Origin: Dromiciops gliroides
Lineage: Eukaryota > Chordata > Mammalia > Microbiotheria > Microbiotheriidae
Direction of reading: 5' to 3'
Assembly (NCBI RefSeq): GCF_019393635.1
Contig: NC_057864.1
Span: 476,798,617-476,862,616, forward strand
Length of the DNA: 64,000 nucleotides
Within the stretch, counting starts at the first letter, position 1. Each line of letters begins with the position of its first letter. The position numbers and the translations under genes were made by a program. The notes beneath the pieces are model-generated. The model saw nothing but the letters and a program-made list of their open reading frames with translations. It was not told the DNA's origin and searched no databases. Below, in pieces: positions 23,609-44,440 of this stretch.

Positions 23609-26600
23609 AGGGGGAGAGGGGAGGGAGCGGGGAGGGAGCGGGGAGGGAGCGGGGAGGGAGCGGGGAGGGAGCGGGGAGGGAGCGGGGAGGGAGCGGGGAG
23701 GGAGCGGGGAGGGAGCGGGGAGGGAGCGGGGAGGGAGCGGGGAGGGAGCGGGGAGGGAGCGGGGAGGGAGCGGGGAGGGAGCGGGGAGGGAGCGGGGAGG
23801 GAGCGGGGAGGGAGCGGGGAGGGAGCGGGGAGGGAGCGGGGAGGGAGCGGGGAGGGAGCGGGGAGGGAGCGGGGAGGGAGCGGGGAGGGAGCGGGGAGGG
23901 AGCGGGGAGGGAGCGGGGAGGGAGCGGGGAGGGAGCGGGGAGGGAGCGGGGAGGGAGCGGGGAGGGAGCGGGGAGGGAGCGGGGAGGGAGCGGGGAGGGA
24001 GCGGGGAGGGAGCGGGGAGGGAGCGGGGAGGGAGCGGGGAGGGAGCGCATGCCCAAGCATGCCCAAGCATGCCCAAGCGTTCTTGCGTGCACAAAAAGTC
24101 CAATCTGCTCTCGAGGACTTACAGCAGTTAAGGCGAAGAATTCATCTGACTCCGCAGAGTCCAGGAAGTCCAGCAGCTCCAACTCAAACAGGACAGTGGT
24201 GTTGGGTGGAATCAAGGGTGGACAGCCCAGCGCCCCATAAGCATAGCGTGGCTTGAAGAGAAATCGGGCCAGCTCTCCTTTCCGCATTGTTAACAGGCCC
24301 ACTTCCATGCCCCACAGGGTTATCTCTACAACAGAAGAGGCAGATGCCTGATTTAAGCCTGCCTATTTCCAGTTTTCCAAAGGAGGAAAAAGAAAACGAG
24401 AGGGTTAGAGTAAAACCATCAGAAATGACTGCTCGTTAGGTTCACTCTGGGGATTAGAGGCCCAAACTGAGGCCATGCTAACCATAGATCCCTCCAGCGG
24501 TCTGTCCTGGGCCCTCTCGGCTCCTAACTGGACTCTGCTTCCAATCTCCCCTGGCTTTCCAGCTCACCCTCCACACAAGTACCAAAATGATGGACCCATC
24601 AGTCCTTGTGGAGAACGGTTTGGAACTATGCTCCAAGTCACTAAACTGTGCATACCCTTCAACACGGCAACACCACTCCTGGGTCTATACCCCAAGGAGA
24701 GAAAAGAGGAAAAGGACCCATTGGTACAAAATAATTTATAGCAGCTCTCTTTGTAGTGGCAAAGGACTGGACTGAATAGATGCTATTGGACTGGATGGAA
24801 TTATACCTTCTTTTTTTGTTTGTTTTGTTTTTTGCAGGGCGGTGGGGGTCAAGTGACTTGCCCAGGGTCCCACAACTAATAAGTGTCAAGTGTCTGAGGT
24901 CACATTTGAACTCAGGTCCTTCTGAATCCAGGGCCAGTGCTCTATCCGCTGCGCCACCTAGCTGCCCCGGAATTATACATTCTTAGGTAGTATCCCCAGC
25001 TCAGCTGCCCATTTCATTAATTTCTCAGTCACAAGGTGAAACAGGGGAGGGAGGGTATATACACAGCTCCACAGAATCCATTCCTACACTCAGAAAAACC
25101 AACCCAGACGATCCATTCAAGGTACAGCGGGTCTGTGGGTCAAGTGTCACTTAGCTTAAAAACACCAGTCTAGCCCCTGCTTAAAGCAAACAGCACTTCC
25201 TTGGCTGCAGCCAGACTCACCTTCTCCAAGTTTCATTAGTCGAGGAATCTTCCTATAGCAGTTGGTGTCAAAGGGCTTGTCCACATGTTCCAGATACCCA
25301 GAGTATTTCACTGAAGTGCATGGTTAAGAGACAACCGTCATTGACACGGAACCATCCACAAGCCACGCCAACCCCAAAACAGAGCCAGCCGAGGCTGTCC
25401 TATGTTACTAGCTTGGAAGCTGGAATGATTCTTTACTCTAACTCACCAGCAACTTCTAAGAAAAGCAGCCGGCAAAGGGGGGGGGGGGGCCTCTGGCAGA
25501 CCCTCTGGGCCTTTGCTCAGTGATTCCCTAACCAGCCACATCTACCTCCTGAGAACTGGATGACCCTACTTTAAAATCTCTAAACTACTCGCCTTAAATC
25601 ACATTCCTAATTTGTGTCTAAATCATCCTGGTCGTGGTGGCAACAGGATTTGATGCTCTTGAGCAGGGCTTCTTAAACTTTTTCAACTCGCCAATTTTTA
25701 GGAGACCCCAGTACCTAAGTATAAACAACGGGGTATCTTCTTACTGTTGCCAGGTTTTTCGGGACCCCCACATTCAGTTGCATGACCACATGTGGGCCGG
25801 AGATCCACAGCTTAAGAAGCTAGGCTCTGATTAAGGGTGAAGCATGCTATCCACTGCCAGAGAAAGAACTGATATTGATTGAACACAGACTGCATGCAAT
25901 TTTGCCCTTTTTTTTCTACTTGAGTCTTTTTTTGTAAATTCACTAATATAGTAATGTTTTACATAATTGAACATTGTATAACCTATACTGATTGCTTGCA
26001 ACCTTGGGGAGGGGCGAGTGGAGGGAGGGAGGGAAGGAATGAGAGAGGGACAGAATTTGGAACTCAAAACAATCAATCAATCAATCAAAGGGGAAAAAAA
26101 AGCTAGGTTCTAGAGTACAAGTCAAACACTACCCTTCCCCCCTTCACTGGCCAGGGAGGTGTGGCCCATCATACCTAGCACGGAGGCATCAGGGGTCACC
26201 AAGTCTCCGGCGCCCTCACGGATGACCTCCTTTAACACCCCCCTGTCTCCGGTGATGTCCTGCATGCGCTGGCTCAATCTCTGGTAGGGAGACTGGGGCA
26301 GTAAGAGAAGACCCTCGTTACCCTCCGAGGCTCCCCCAACTCCCCAGAGGAGCAGCAGGAGCCTCTGCAGGAACCCCGGACCCAAAGCCCTCTCTCGGTC
26401 ACAAGTTTGGGGGGGGGGTCACATGCCAGACAACCCTCTTTCTTTGCTTTGGGGTTTGCCTCGGGGTCCCCTTCCTGGCAAATAGGCGGTCAGAGCGCCA
26501 ACGTGATCAGGGAGTCCCAACCCCCATTTTACAGAGGAGGAAACTGAGGCTGGGGCGGGGGCTTGCCCAGGGAAACACCTGCATCGAGCCAAAGAACCAG

Positions 26601-27040
26601 GATCTGGGTCTGGTCCTAAAACGTGTAAGGTGACAGAGGCCCCCTCCCCCACCCCAACTTGACAGAGAAGGAAACTGAGGCAGGAGGTGGCGGTGACTTA
26701 ATATCACACAACTATAGTTAGAGGCTGAAAGCGATCACCGCCCCTCAAGTCCAACCTCCCCCAACCCCATTTTACAGAGGGGGAAACTGAGGCCTGGGGG
26801 AAGATTTGAATGGCCTCATCTAACTCCGCATTCCCCGCGCTCTTCTTTGCCCTCGGCTACGGAGCAACAGCGCGAGTCATTTGACCTCTCTGCCTCAGTT
26901 TCCTCTTCTGTAAAATGGGGTTCGGACAAACGAGGCCCCTCGCCCTCGGGGTCCTCCTCCGCGCGCACCAGCTCCCCCGCGCCTTCACGGTCCAGGGCCG
27001 GCATCGAGTGATCGTGAGGCGTCCCCAAAGGTTCCACCAT
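8734..27040 (-). CDS. FKBP6: FKBP6, testis TPR-immunophilin (3'-terminal exon not found)
   Basis: Minus-strand exons in gene order: 26969-27040 (tentative exon 1, 24 codons from ATG 27040), 26175-26292, 25221-25310, 24123-24325, 19457-19576, 9939-10133 and 8734-8843. All except exon 1 have clear AG/GT borders and phases that join without a break. Exons 2-4 give the FKBP fold: 'RLSQRMQDITGDRGVLKEVI', 'KYSGYLEHVDKPFDTN', then 'LWGMEVGLLTMRKGELARF' and 'GALGCPPLIPPNTTVLFELE'. Exons 5-7 give the TPR domain: 'GTEREFGNYLFRQNRFHDAK', 'NLSFTYLKLDRPTRALVYGE', 'QKNAKALFRCGQ', 'EYERARDFLVRAQREQPLNH'. About 302 codons are accounted for against 327 in human, so only a final exon of about 25 residues is missing, either left of the window or unrecognised. 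Family knowledge: FKBP6 has little or no isomerase activity, binds HSP90 through its TPRs, and is needed for piRNA-dependent transposon silencing and male meiosis. Exon 1 is the weak part: its peptide (MVEPLGTPHDHSMPALDREG...) does not resemble the human N-terminus. Confidence 0.9.
10768..10811. repeat. (TG)n microsatellite in FKBP6 intron 5
   Basis: An uninterrupted TG run of about 21 units, followed by mixed purine/pyrimidine sequence. Confidence 0.95.
11640..11806 (+). mobile_element. L1 3' tail fragment
   Basis: The short 3' UTR stub reads TTGGAACACAAAGTTTTAAAAAAATTGATGTTAAAATT, then GGAAAATAAAATTCTATT and poly-A. It matches the ends of the longer L1 copies in this window. Confidence 0.7.
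12655..12803 (-). repeat. CORE-SINE (type B)
   Basis: Reverse copy with target duplication AAAACAACTTAG on both sides, inserted in the 5' part of the HAL1-like element. Confidence 0.9.
12952..13966 (+). mobile_element. 5'-truncated L1 (end of ORF2 plus 3' UTR)
   Basis: The sequence follows the L1 ORF2 end: TGCAAATTAAAACAATTCTGAGGTACCACCTTATGC, GACCCAGCAATACCACTACTAGG, and GGTGGCAAAGAATTGGAAATCAAGGGGATG. The L1 3' UTR (GTCCAGAGAAAGAACTGATGG ... TTGGAACTCAAAAGTTTTAAAATGAATG) follows. Stops are frequent. Confidence 0.75.
15246..15648 (+). mobile_element. Solo LTR, class I-like endogenous retrovirus fossil
   Basis: A 403-base block starts TGTGATG and ends CATCACA, a perfect 7-bp terminal inverted repeat. 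It is flanked by a perfect 4-bp target duplication, CGTC (15242-15245 and 15649-15652). It carries CCAATCAG at about 15443 and a TATA-like CTATAAAAAG at about 15488, the promoter layout of an LTR in plus sense. No internal viral region is attached. The clean ends suggest it is not very old. Confidence 0.8.
16055..16220 (+). repeat. CORE-SINE with (CA)n tail
   Basis: Plus-oriented SINE whose tail after CCAATTGCCTCA has become a CA run (about 16186-16220). The flanks AAAGACACAGAGCA and AAAGACAAGAGAGCA look like a diverged target duplication. Confidence 0.85.
16222..17680. other. FKBP6 intron 5, no feature recognised
   Basis: An open frame of 140 codons runs at 16316-16738 on the plus strand, but it has no family resemblance and no splice context that I can support. 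The rest shows no repeat I can name. Confidence 0.4.
17680..18262 (-). mobile_element. L1 3' end fragment
   Basis: Reverse-oriented L1: CCAGTTACATGTAGAGATAGTTTTCAACATT with CCCTCCCTCCCCTCCC at the 3' UTR, reading back to ATTCCCCAATTGATGGGCAGCCCTTCAATTTCCAATTCC in the ORF2 tail. Confidence 0.75.
18400..19000. mobile_element. Probable old L2/CR1-type LINE fragment
   Basis: The stretch around 18660-18850 (ACACAGCTGACCACGTCACTCCCTACAGCAGCTCCCTGTTGTCC) resembles the common L2/CR1-clade segment with 'GACCACGTCACTCC'. The assignment is from memory of the family and is tentative. Confidence 0.4.
20043..20194 (-). repeat. CORE-SINE (type B-like)
   Basis: Reverse copy with T-rich tail, GTGGGCAATGGGGGTT and an end at CCACCTAACCACCCC. 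The target duplication AGACCAGGTCTT is visible on both sides. Confidence 0.9.
20231..21850. other. FKBP6 intron 4, no feature recognised
   Basis: Unique-looking sequence with no exon-like coding and no nameable repeat. Confidence 0.4.
21850..22625 (-). mobile_element. L1 3' portion, different 3' UTR subfamily
   Basis: Minus-strand L1: GTTGCTTTAATCACATTTCTTTAAG and TTTCATATGGCTAGTGATGGCTTGAATTTCTTCCTTAGAAAACTGC are the ORF2 end. The leftward part (CATTGGCTATGTCCAAAAAATCCCAGTATGTCTCC) is a 3' UTR unlike the one in the other L1 copies here. Confidence 0.65.
22910..23048 (-). repeat. CORE-SINE (type B), left arm of inverted pair
   Basis: Reverse SINE with its own target duplication, ATATCATTA (about 22877 and 23050). 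It pairs with the plus-oriented copy 28 bases away to form a long inverted repeat. Confidence 0.9.
23077..23217 (+). repeat. CORE-SINE (type B), right arm of inverted pair
   Basis: Plus SINE with its own target duplication, ACAACTTCA (23068-23076 and about 23220). It is almost the exact reverse complement of the copy at 22910-23048, including variants absent from the other copies in the window. Confidence 0.9.
23565..24078. repeat. (GT)n plus 11-bp G-rich minisatellite plus 10-bp repeat
   Basis: Three arrays lie in a row: a GT run (about 23567-23606); about 40 near-perfect copies of the 11-mer GGGGAGGGAGC (about 23611-24047); and three copies of the 10-mer GCATGCCCAA (about 24047-24077). The array sits in FKBP6 intron 4, starting about 75 bases downstream of the exon 4 donor on the minus strand. 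Because 11 is not a multiple of 3 and the unit has no stop, every frame is open; these frames are not genes. The plus strand is G-rich and could form quadruplexes, while the FKBP6 transcript would be C-rich. Confidence 0.95.
24475..24780 (+). mobile_element. L1 ORF2-end fragment
   Basis: Positions 24590-24780 read like the L1 3' region: TTTGGAACTATGCTCCAAGTCACTAAACTGTGCATACCCTTCAACACGGCAACACCACTCCTGGG, then GTAGTGGCAAAGGACTGGA. The preceding 100 bases may be another old LINE piece. Confidence 0.6.
24808..24968 (-). repeat. CORE-SINE (type B)
   Basis: Reverse copy with target duplication GGAATTATAC on both sides, in FKBP6 intron 3. Confidence 0.9.
25665..25829. mobile_element. hAT-like nonautonomous DNA transposon fragment
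   Basis: About 160 bases with matching inverted ends: AGGGCTTCTTAAACTTTTT on the left and CACAGCTTAAGAAGCTAG on the right. The middle (GGGACCCCCACATTCAGTTGCATGACC) looks like a short, transposase-less hAT/Charlie-type element. Target duplications were not clearly seen. Confidence 0.5.
25830..26092 (+). mobile_element. L1 3' UTR fragment
   Basis: GCTATCCACTGCCAGAGAAAGAACTGATATTG through CAACCTTGGGGAGGGGCGAG to TTGGAACTCAAAAC is the L1 3' end. It finishes in an AATC tetranucleotide repeat instead of poly-A. Confidence 0.75.
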
Positions 27041-27260
27041 CTTGTCCTCCCGCCGGATCAACGACGACTGTTGCCCAAGAGAGCGCATGCGCGAGGTCCA
27101 GCGTGCATGCTCTGGAGACCGGCCCGAGCTCCCGCCCACACGCCCGTATTCCCAGCCAATCACCCGCCGCGCCCTCGCCCTCAAGTGTGAGCCTCGCAGC
27201 CAATCACGGTCCACGGTTGGGTAAGCCGTAGGTTGTGATGCACGTGTTTTTCCAGGCCCA
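26930..27260 (-). promoter_or_regulatory. FKBP6 CpG-rich promoter
   Basis: The stretch is rich in CpG compared with its surroundings. Upstream of the proposed ATG (27040) it has a perfect palindromic NRF1-type site GCGCATGCGC (27083-27092). Two AGCCAATCAC CCAAT boxes lie on the plus strand (about 27154 and 27199), and an E-box CACGTG at 27241-27246. No TATA box is seen, as expected for a CpG promoter. Confidence 0.65.
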
Positions 27261-30200
27261 GAAGAGCGTTGTTAGTTTCACTTACCCTTCCCCCACCTAT
27301 CAGCCCCTCCCTTCCCCGCCTCCAACCCTCGCCCCCATCTCCTCCAGCCCCTCCCTCAGCCCTAGCTGCAGTGGTAATAAGCAATCACCCACAAGCCTGG
27401 ATTAGACGCCTACTGTGTGCCATCTAGGCCTGGGCCAGGTGTGGGTTGGAGCTAGTATTAAGCTATTAGGCAATGCCCAGAACTGCGATGGGGAAAACCC
27501 AGACCCAGCCGCTCTGTGATGTCATTAGCATACAGGACTCCCAGGTGGGAAAACCCTCCACCAATCAAGGTTGCTGTCTTCTCTGCAATTTATATAATCC
27601 TATAGAGTTACCACGGGGAGGTAGGCAGTGGTTGGTTAACTGGATCTGTAGTTAAAAAGACTAGTTCAAATCCTGCCTGAAATGTTAATTAGTTATGTGA
27701 CCTTGGGCAAGTCACTTCACCTCTGTTTACCTCAGTTTCCACATCTATAAAATGGGGATGGTGATAATAGCACCTCCCTGCCAGGGTTGTGAGGATTAAA
27801 TGAGATAGTAATGGTAAAAAGCCTAGCATGCTGCATGTGTGCTTAGCATATAGCAGGCACTTTATAATTAGTTGCTGTCATCATCAGTTTGTAGAAGAGG
27901 AAGTTCAGTCTAGTGGAAAGTGCAGGGGGCTGCCCCTGGCCCTTGCTCACTGGGTGACCTTGGGCTGCCGTGGCACTGCCCAGTCACATGCAGGGAGGGC
28001 TTATTGATGTTCTGGTTTGGGATTCTCCGTTCACCCGCATCCATGCCTCCCCATCCTGTGTGAGTCTCGTCAGGGTCCTCCAGGGGGAACCCCCACCGTA
28101 GCCCAGTGTCTCCATCAGGGCGACTCATGGCCAGCCCATCCTTCTCAATCACAGGTTCACATTCCTACAGCCTGTGAAGCTTTGCAAACCTCTGTAAAGT
28201 GAGGGATGAGAATGGGCTGATCTAGGAAGTCCCCTCCACTGCTAAATCCTGCGATCCCATGACTTCTGATATTACTAAAGGGCTAGGCACAGGAGGCCCC
28301 ACCCCCACCCCAATCTTCCCCCTTCCACTCAAGCAACCACCTGAACTGCTGCTATCACAGCAGGGACAGCCCGTGGCAGGCACCCTGGTCCTGTGACCGA
28401 GATTGGTTTCCATTGGATTCCTGGTGACATTCCCCCTTACCTGGGGGCGGGAAGGGGGAGTTGCCAGGAAATGAGGAGAAGAAAGTGACAGAGATTAGGT
28501 AGCATGAGGTGTGCCCACCATCCCTCCAGGTGTATTTCTTGTGGTCCAGCTCCCTCTGGAAAGAAGAGGCTTCGGTGGTCAGAGAGGTCGGTAATATGAG
28601 CAGTGGGTGTCAGGCAGGTGTGTTAGGCTGTCTTCCCTGCTCTGGGGAGAATGACTTCAGGCAGTTTGCTTCTGTGCTCTTGCTGTTGCTTAGCGGGGTG
28701 GGGTGAGTCTTCCACATCCTGCCATCTGGGAGTATGCTAGAGGTTAGATCGAAAGGTATTGGGTGGTAGGGGAAAGAATGCTGGACTAAGGCCTAGGTTC
28801 AAATTCCACCTCTGACAAAGGTAAGTGACTTCATCTTCCTGAGCCTCAGTTTCATCATCTCTAAAGTGGGGAGAGCGATGCCTGTAGCATGTTACTTCAG
28901 AAGGTTGTTTGTGATCAAATGAGACAATATGGCACTAGCCTTAAAGCACTGTTGGGACAGTCCTAAGGGAGGGACTGGTCTTGTAATTTCACTCAGGTCT
29001 GAGGAACTCCCAGGTGAGGACTCTCACTCCCTCTATCAATGCAGGTTAGCCCTTTATTTTCAGCTGATGGTCTTGGAAGGCACCGAGAAGTTAGGTGACT
29101 TGCCCACAGTCACCAAACCAATCTGTTTCAGAGGCTGGCCTGGGACCCAGATCTTCCTGATTTCAGCAGCAGACCAGGAATGTGAGGACATCTCTAGTTT
29201 AAATCCCACCTAAGATATTCACTACCTGTGGGACCCAAGTCACTTAATGTCTCAGTTTCCTCAACTGCAAAATGGGGACAATACCAGCACCTCTCTCCCA
29301 GGGTTGTTGTGAGGTTCAAATGAGATATTTGTGAAGTGCTTAGCACACAGTTACTGCTATATAAATGTTATTCCTTTCCTCCTATTCAATATGTCATGCT
29401 GCCTCAGCTGTGACACATTGGTTTATTGCAAAATATAGCAATGCATGGTACCAGTAGCAGAAGATTCTGGCTATAAACATATTTTTTCTTTCCTTCTTTC
29501 TTTCTTTCTTTCTTTTTTTTTGTGAGGCAATTGGGGTTAAGTGACTTGCCCAGGATCACACAACTGGTAAGTTGTCAAGTGTCTGAGGCCGGATTTGAAC
29601 TCAGGTCCTCCTGACTCCAGGGCCAGTGCTCTGTCCACTGAGCCACCTAGCTGCCCCAAACATATTTAAATAAACAGGAAACAAAGTATCCCCCTCCCAG
29701 ATGGTTGAGTGACTGAACAAAGCATAATATGTAAAGCTAAAAATAAAATAGTGGTACCGTAAGAAAGGATGCATATGAGGAATTCAGAGAAACACAGGAA
29801 GATTTGTATGACCTGATGAAGAGAGAAGTAAGCAGAAAGAGAAGAATCCAGGAAAACACCCCCAAAAGGGAGCTGAACTCTGAGTAATAGAAAACCCAGT
29901 AACATCCCTGGGTGGGTGGGGGGGGCACGTAATAAAATAGGACCCTTCTCTTCTCGGCAGAGGAAAGATGACTTTTTGTTCGACCCTCTGTTGTTTTTGT
30001 CATCGATAGACAGGAAGGGCAAGAGGACCAGAAGACATATAGAGAGGCCATGAATGTTGTCAGGGAAGGAAATCGGACAGGGAGAGGAAGAAATGGAGCC
30101 AGTGGGACTTGGGTTCAAATGCCTGGGTGGCCTTGGGCAAATTACTTAACCTCTCCAGGCTTCAGTTTTTTCATCTATAAAATGGGCAGGGGGTTGTAGA

Positions 30201-31099
30201 TGGACTCTAGGTTCCTTTCGTCTTTAAGTCTATCATACAAATGTGATCGATCATCACGGTACAAGGATATTTCCTTAAAATAGAAAACAAGGAGAAGAAC
30301 GAGGAATTAAAATGCACAGCAGGAACTCCATCAGCCGTGTCTGAAAAGGGCCTCCTTCTCCATCTCTGGACCTGAGGGCAGGGGGCAGAGGACCCTGGTC
30401 CCTGCTCCAGCCTCTTCACACCCCACAGCCTGTATTACTCCTGAATTTACTGGAAAGGCTTCAGAAGACTTTTGTTTGCTGTCCAAGGACCAGCCCAGCT
30501 GAGCGTGATAACAGGGTGATGTCAGTGTTTGGCCGCAGAGAGGGTCAAGGTGAAGGAGGAACTATGGGGAAAGCATTCACACTGATGAAGTAACAGTAAC
30601 ACCAGCCAGCATTCCCGTGGCTCCTCGAGGTTTACGAAGCATTTTCACAAATACTGTCTCACTTGAACTTGATGATAACTCTGGGAGGTAGGTGCTGTTA
30701 TTAGTCCCATTTTATAGATGAGGAAATTAAGGTGGGGGAGGCAACAATAAAAATGAAATAGTAAAATAGACTCTAAATAGTAAAAAAAAAAAAAATTAAA
30801 TAGTGAAATAAAGACCTTTAAACTTAGGTTTGTGTTTAGGCAGCAAAGAGGTCATGGCCCAGAACCATGCCTATAGTAAATGTCTGAGGTAGGACTTGAA
30901 CTCAGATCTTCCTGACTACTACTACAGTAGTGTCAAAAGTAAACTTAAAATATAAAGTGTCCAAAGAAATCCTGGAACAGTGTCACATGCGCCCTTACCT
31001 GTCTATGTGTTACACTCCTGAACTGCCCTCTTGGCCCACCCCGGGTTCCAGCTCTGGGAGTGAACTATGACAGGGGTCACTTCTCATCTTGTTTTTCAG
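27261..31099. other. FKBP6-TRIM50 intergenic region with MIR fossils
   Basis: No exon is recognised. MIR/CORE-SINE fossils with the GACCTTGGGCAAGTCACTTCACCTCTGTTTACCTCAGTTTCC signature lie at about 27610-27880, 28745-28960, 29170-29370 and 30090-30235 (plus), and 30595-30920 (minus, broken by A-rich sequence). An L1 ORF2-tail fragment is at about 29698-29960. A 5' UTR exon of TRIM50 is expected here but could not be placed. Confidence 0.5.
29487..29657 (-). repeat. CORE-SINE (type A) with (TTTC)n tail
   Basis: Reverse copy with target duplication AAACATATTT on both sides. Confidence 0.9.
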
Positions 31100-31113
31100 C
31101 CTGGAAAGTTTAG

Positions 31114-38563
<7,450 letters not shown>

Positions 38564-39300
38564 GCGTTTGGTTCTCCTTCCTTACCCAAGGGTGCAAGAC
38601 AGGTGGGTGTGGGACCAGTGTCCTCGGGCCGATGGTTTACAGGGCACCAGAAGTGGCATCTTTCCTGGTGAGGTAGCCCTAGCAACTGATTTTTTATGGT
38701 TTGGGGTTAAAAGAACCAGCCCCCTCCCCCCTCCAAACCAGATCCAAAGCTTTCCCAGATGGAATCTAGACTCCCTGAGGGCAGAGCCTGCTTATGTCCT
38801 TCTAGCCCCAGAGTCCAACACACAGTAGGGGCTTAACAAATTCTAGTTGACTGATTAGGTGGGAAGATGTTCCAGGAAAGAGTCAGACCACAGATGCCCC
38901 CACTGGCTCATCTATATTCACTGTAATATAGTAGTAATGCTCACAATTCTCTTCCAACTTTTTTTGTTTAACAAAAATAACACTTGCTTCTGCAGTCTTT
39001 AAAGCCCAACCTGGGCTGGCATCCTCAGGGCAGGCCTCAAGGAAGTGCGGGCACTTGGCCTTGGTCCTGAGGGACAGGCAAGTTAGAGAGCCCAGAAGCT
39101 GGAGTGAGCTTGGCTTGAGGAGGGTGGGCATGGTTAACTGCCCTGGGTTTTCTGCAGCTGAGCCTTGTCGTTATTAGGAAGTAAGCTTTTTGAGAAAAAA
39201 ACCAGGTCTATCTTCTCTACTTGTATCCTCCAGCTCTTAGCACTGTGTCTGCACATAGTAGGTGCTTAATAAAGGCTTTAAAAATCCTTCATTTGTTCAT
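38564..39300 (+). other. TRIM50 3' UTR with repeat-derived poly(A) signal
   Basis: The first AATAAA after the stop is at 39268-39273, within GCACATAGTAGGTGCTTAATAAAGGC, a stretch typical of MIR/L2 3' ends. If used, TRIM50 ends in a signal supplied by an old repeat. A similar AGTAGGGGCTTAACAAATTC at about 38825 is another degraded copy. Confidence 0.45.
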
Positions 39301-40080
39301 TTAGATGGGGAGACAAGGTGGGGGTCATAGCCTAAGGCCCTGGCATCTGAGCTGACCGGCTCCTGCGGCCTGGGCTGGTGACTTTGGCCCCATCCACCCA
39401 GTACTAACCACAGAGATAACCACTTATGTCTTCAGCTGTGAAAAGAGAGTTAGATTGGAAGTCGGAAGCCTGGTTCAAACCCCAGCTTTGCCTGCTTTTA
39501 TGACCTCCGGGGAGTCCATCCACCACTCTAGGCCCCGGTTCACTCATCCGTAAAAATGGGAGGTGGGATGAGGGGGCTTTTAGATCTATGGTTACATGAC
39601 CCTTTGGGTCTAAAAAAAACGGCAGAAGGGGAGTGGGAGGACTCGGGAGCGATGCCCCAAGAGGCGAAGGGCATCTTTCCCCTTCCCAGAGCAGACTCCA
39701 GACTTTCCAAGGTGGGGCATCCTCAACTCCTCACTCACCCCCCCCAGATCCAATGTGTTGTCACGACGTCCTGGTGATTTCACCTCCGCGCCATCCCTGG
39801 CCACCTCCTCTGAGGGGGGAGCGGGGTCTGTCTGCCACAGTCTAGCTTCCCATCGGCCGCCGGACTCATTTTCCTCCTACCTCACACCCCCTCCCCTCCC
39901 AACACTCCTCCCCCGCCAATGTCTGATTCAACAAACTCCATTGGCTCCGTTCTCTCGCCCCGCGCCCCCTATCAAATAGAAGATCCTCTGTCATTCAAAG
40001 TACTTCCTAACCTGGCGCCACCTCCCACCTTCTTACATAGACTCGTCCCTACATCTGCATGCTCCTCCCCAGCAGCAACT
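39301..40080. other. TRIM50-NSUN5 spacer
   Basis: Contains a MIR-like fragment at about 39430-39600 (plus) and C-rich sequence from about 39850. No exon is seen. Confidence 0.4.
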
Positions 40081-40290
40081 CTAGGGAGGCAGGGGGCGGG
40101 ACTGAGCCAAGTCAGGGGGCGGTGATGGGAAATACTGGCCAATGAGGAGCGGGGGTGGGCTCGACTTGAGAAGGGGGCGGAGCCACAGCCCGGAGGCCAA
40201 ACCGGACGGGTCGGTGTGGCGCGCCTGCGCAGTGGTTGGGGCGGCCACGTGGGGCGCCGCGGAGCCGGAACCGGGAGGCGGAGGAGGCTC
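40081..40290 (+). promoter_or_regulatory. NSUN5 CpG promoter
   Basis: Contains GC boxes GGGGGCGGGAC, GGGGGCGGTG and GGGGGCGGAGCC, a CCAAT in GGCCAATGAGG (about 40138), an NRF1-like GCGCGCCTGCGCAG (about 40219-40232), CCACGTG (about 40246) and an ETS-type CCGGAACCGG just before the ATG at 40291. No TATA box. This is a typical housekeeping promoter. Confidence 0.65.
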
Positions 40291-44127
<3,837 letters not shown>

Positions 44128-44412
44128 ACATGGGCTGTGCTCCCCCGGCTCTTCAAACATGGGAGCAGCAGCCGGGAGTTGGACCCTCTGGGGTCAGTTC
44201 TTGCTTCTCATCGTCCCTCCTCCTGAGCCTGCCCCTACCCCCCCCCCATGGGAAAAACCACAGGAGGCATCCAGTGGAGATCACAGTTTTGTTTATTTTT
44301 AAAATCAATGACATTATAAGAAGCAAGGAAAAAAAATTGCACATTCACACAAAATTCCCACCAGACTCAACAGGAACAGCGTCTCTTGGAAAGTTTTGTC
44401 TCCTGTTCCTGT

Positions 44413-44440
44413 GCGGCCTCGCGCGTGTCGCCGAGGCCGC
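44413..44440. other. Perfect GC hairpin between convergent genes
   Basis: GCGGCCTCG (44413-44421) and CGAGGCCGC (44432-44440) form a perfect 9-bp stem with a 10-base loop. It lies in a small CpG cluster in otherwise CpG-poor sequence. Confidence 0.7.

Noticed and set aside
23607-24048. CRISPR-like regular array
   Set aside because: The units are 11 bp, head to tail, with no spacers, in a vertebrate intron. It is a minisatellite.
23432-24308. Long open frames (200-274 codons) in several frames on both strands
   Set aside because: They run through the 11-bp minisatellite, whose unit has no stop in any frame. Only the short part at 24123-24325 (minus) is real coding, as FKBP6 exon 4.
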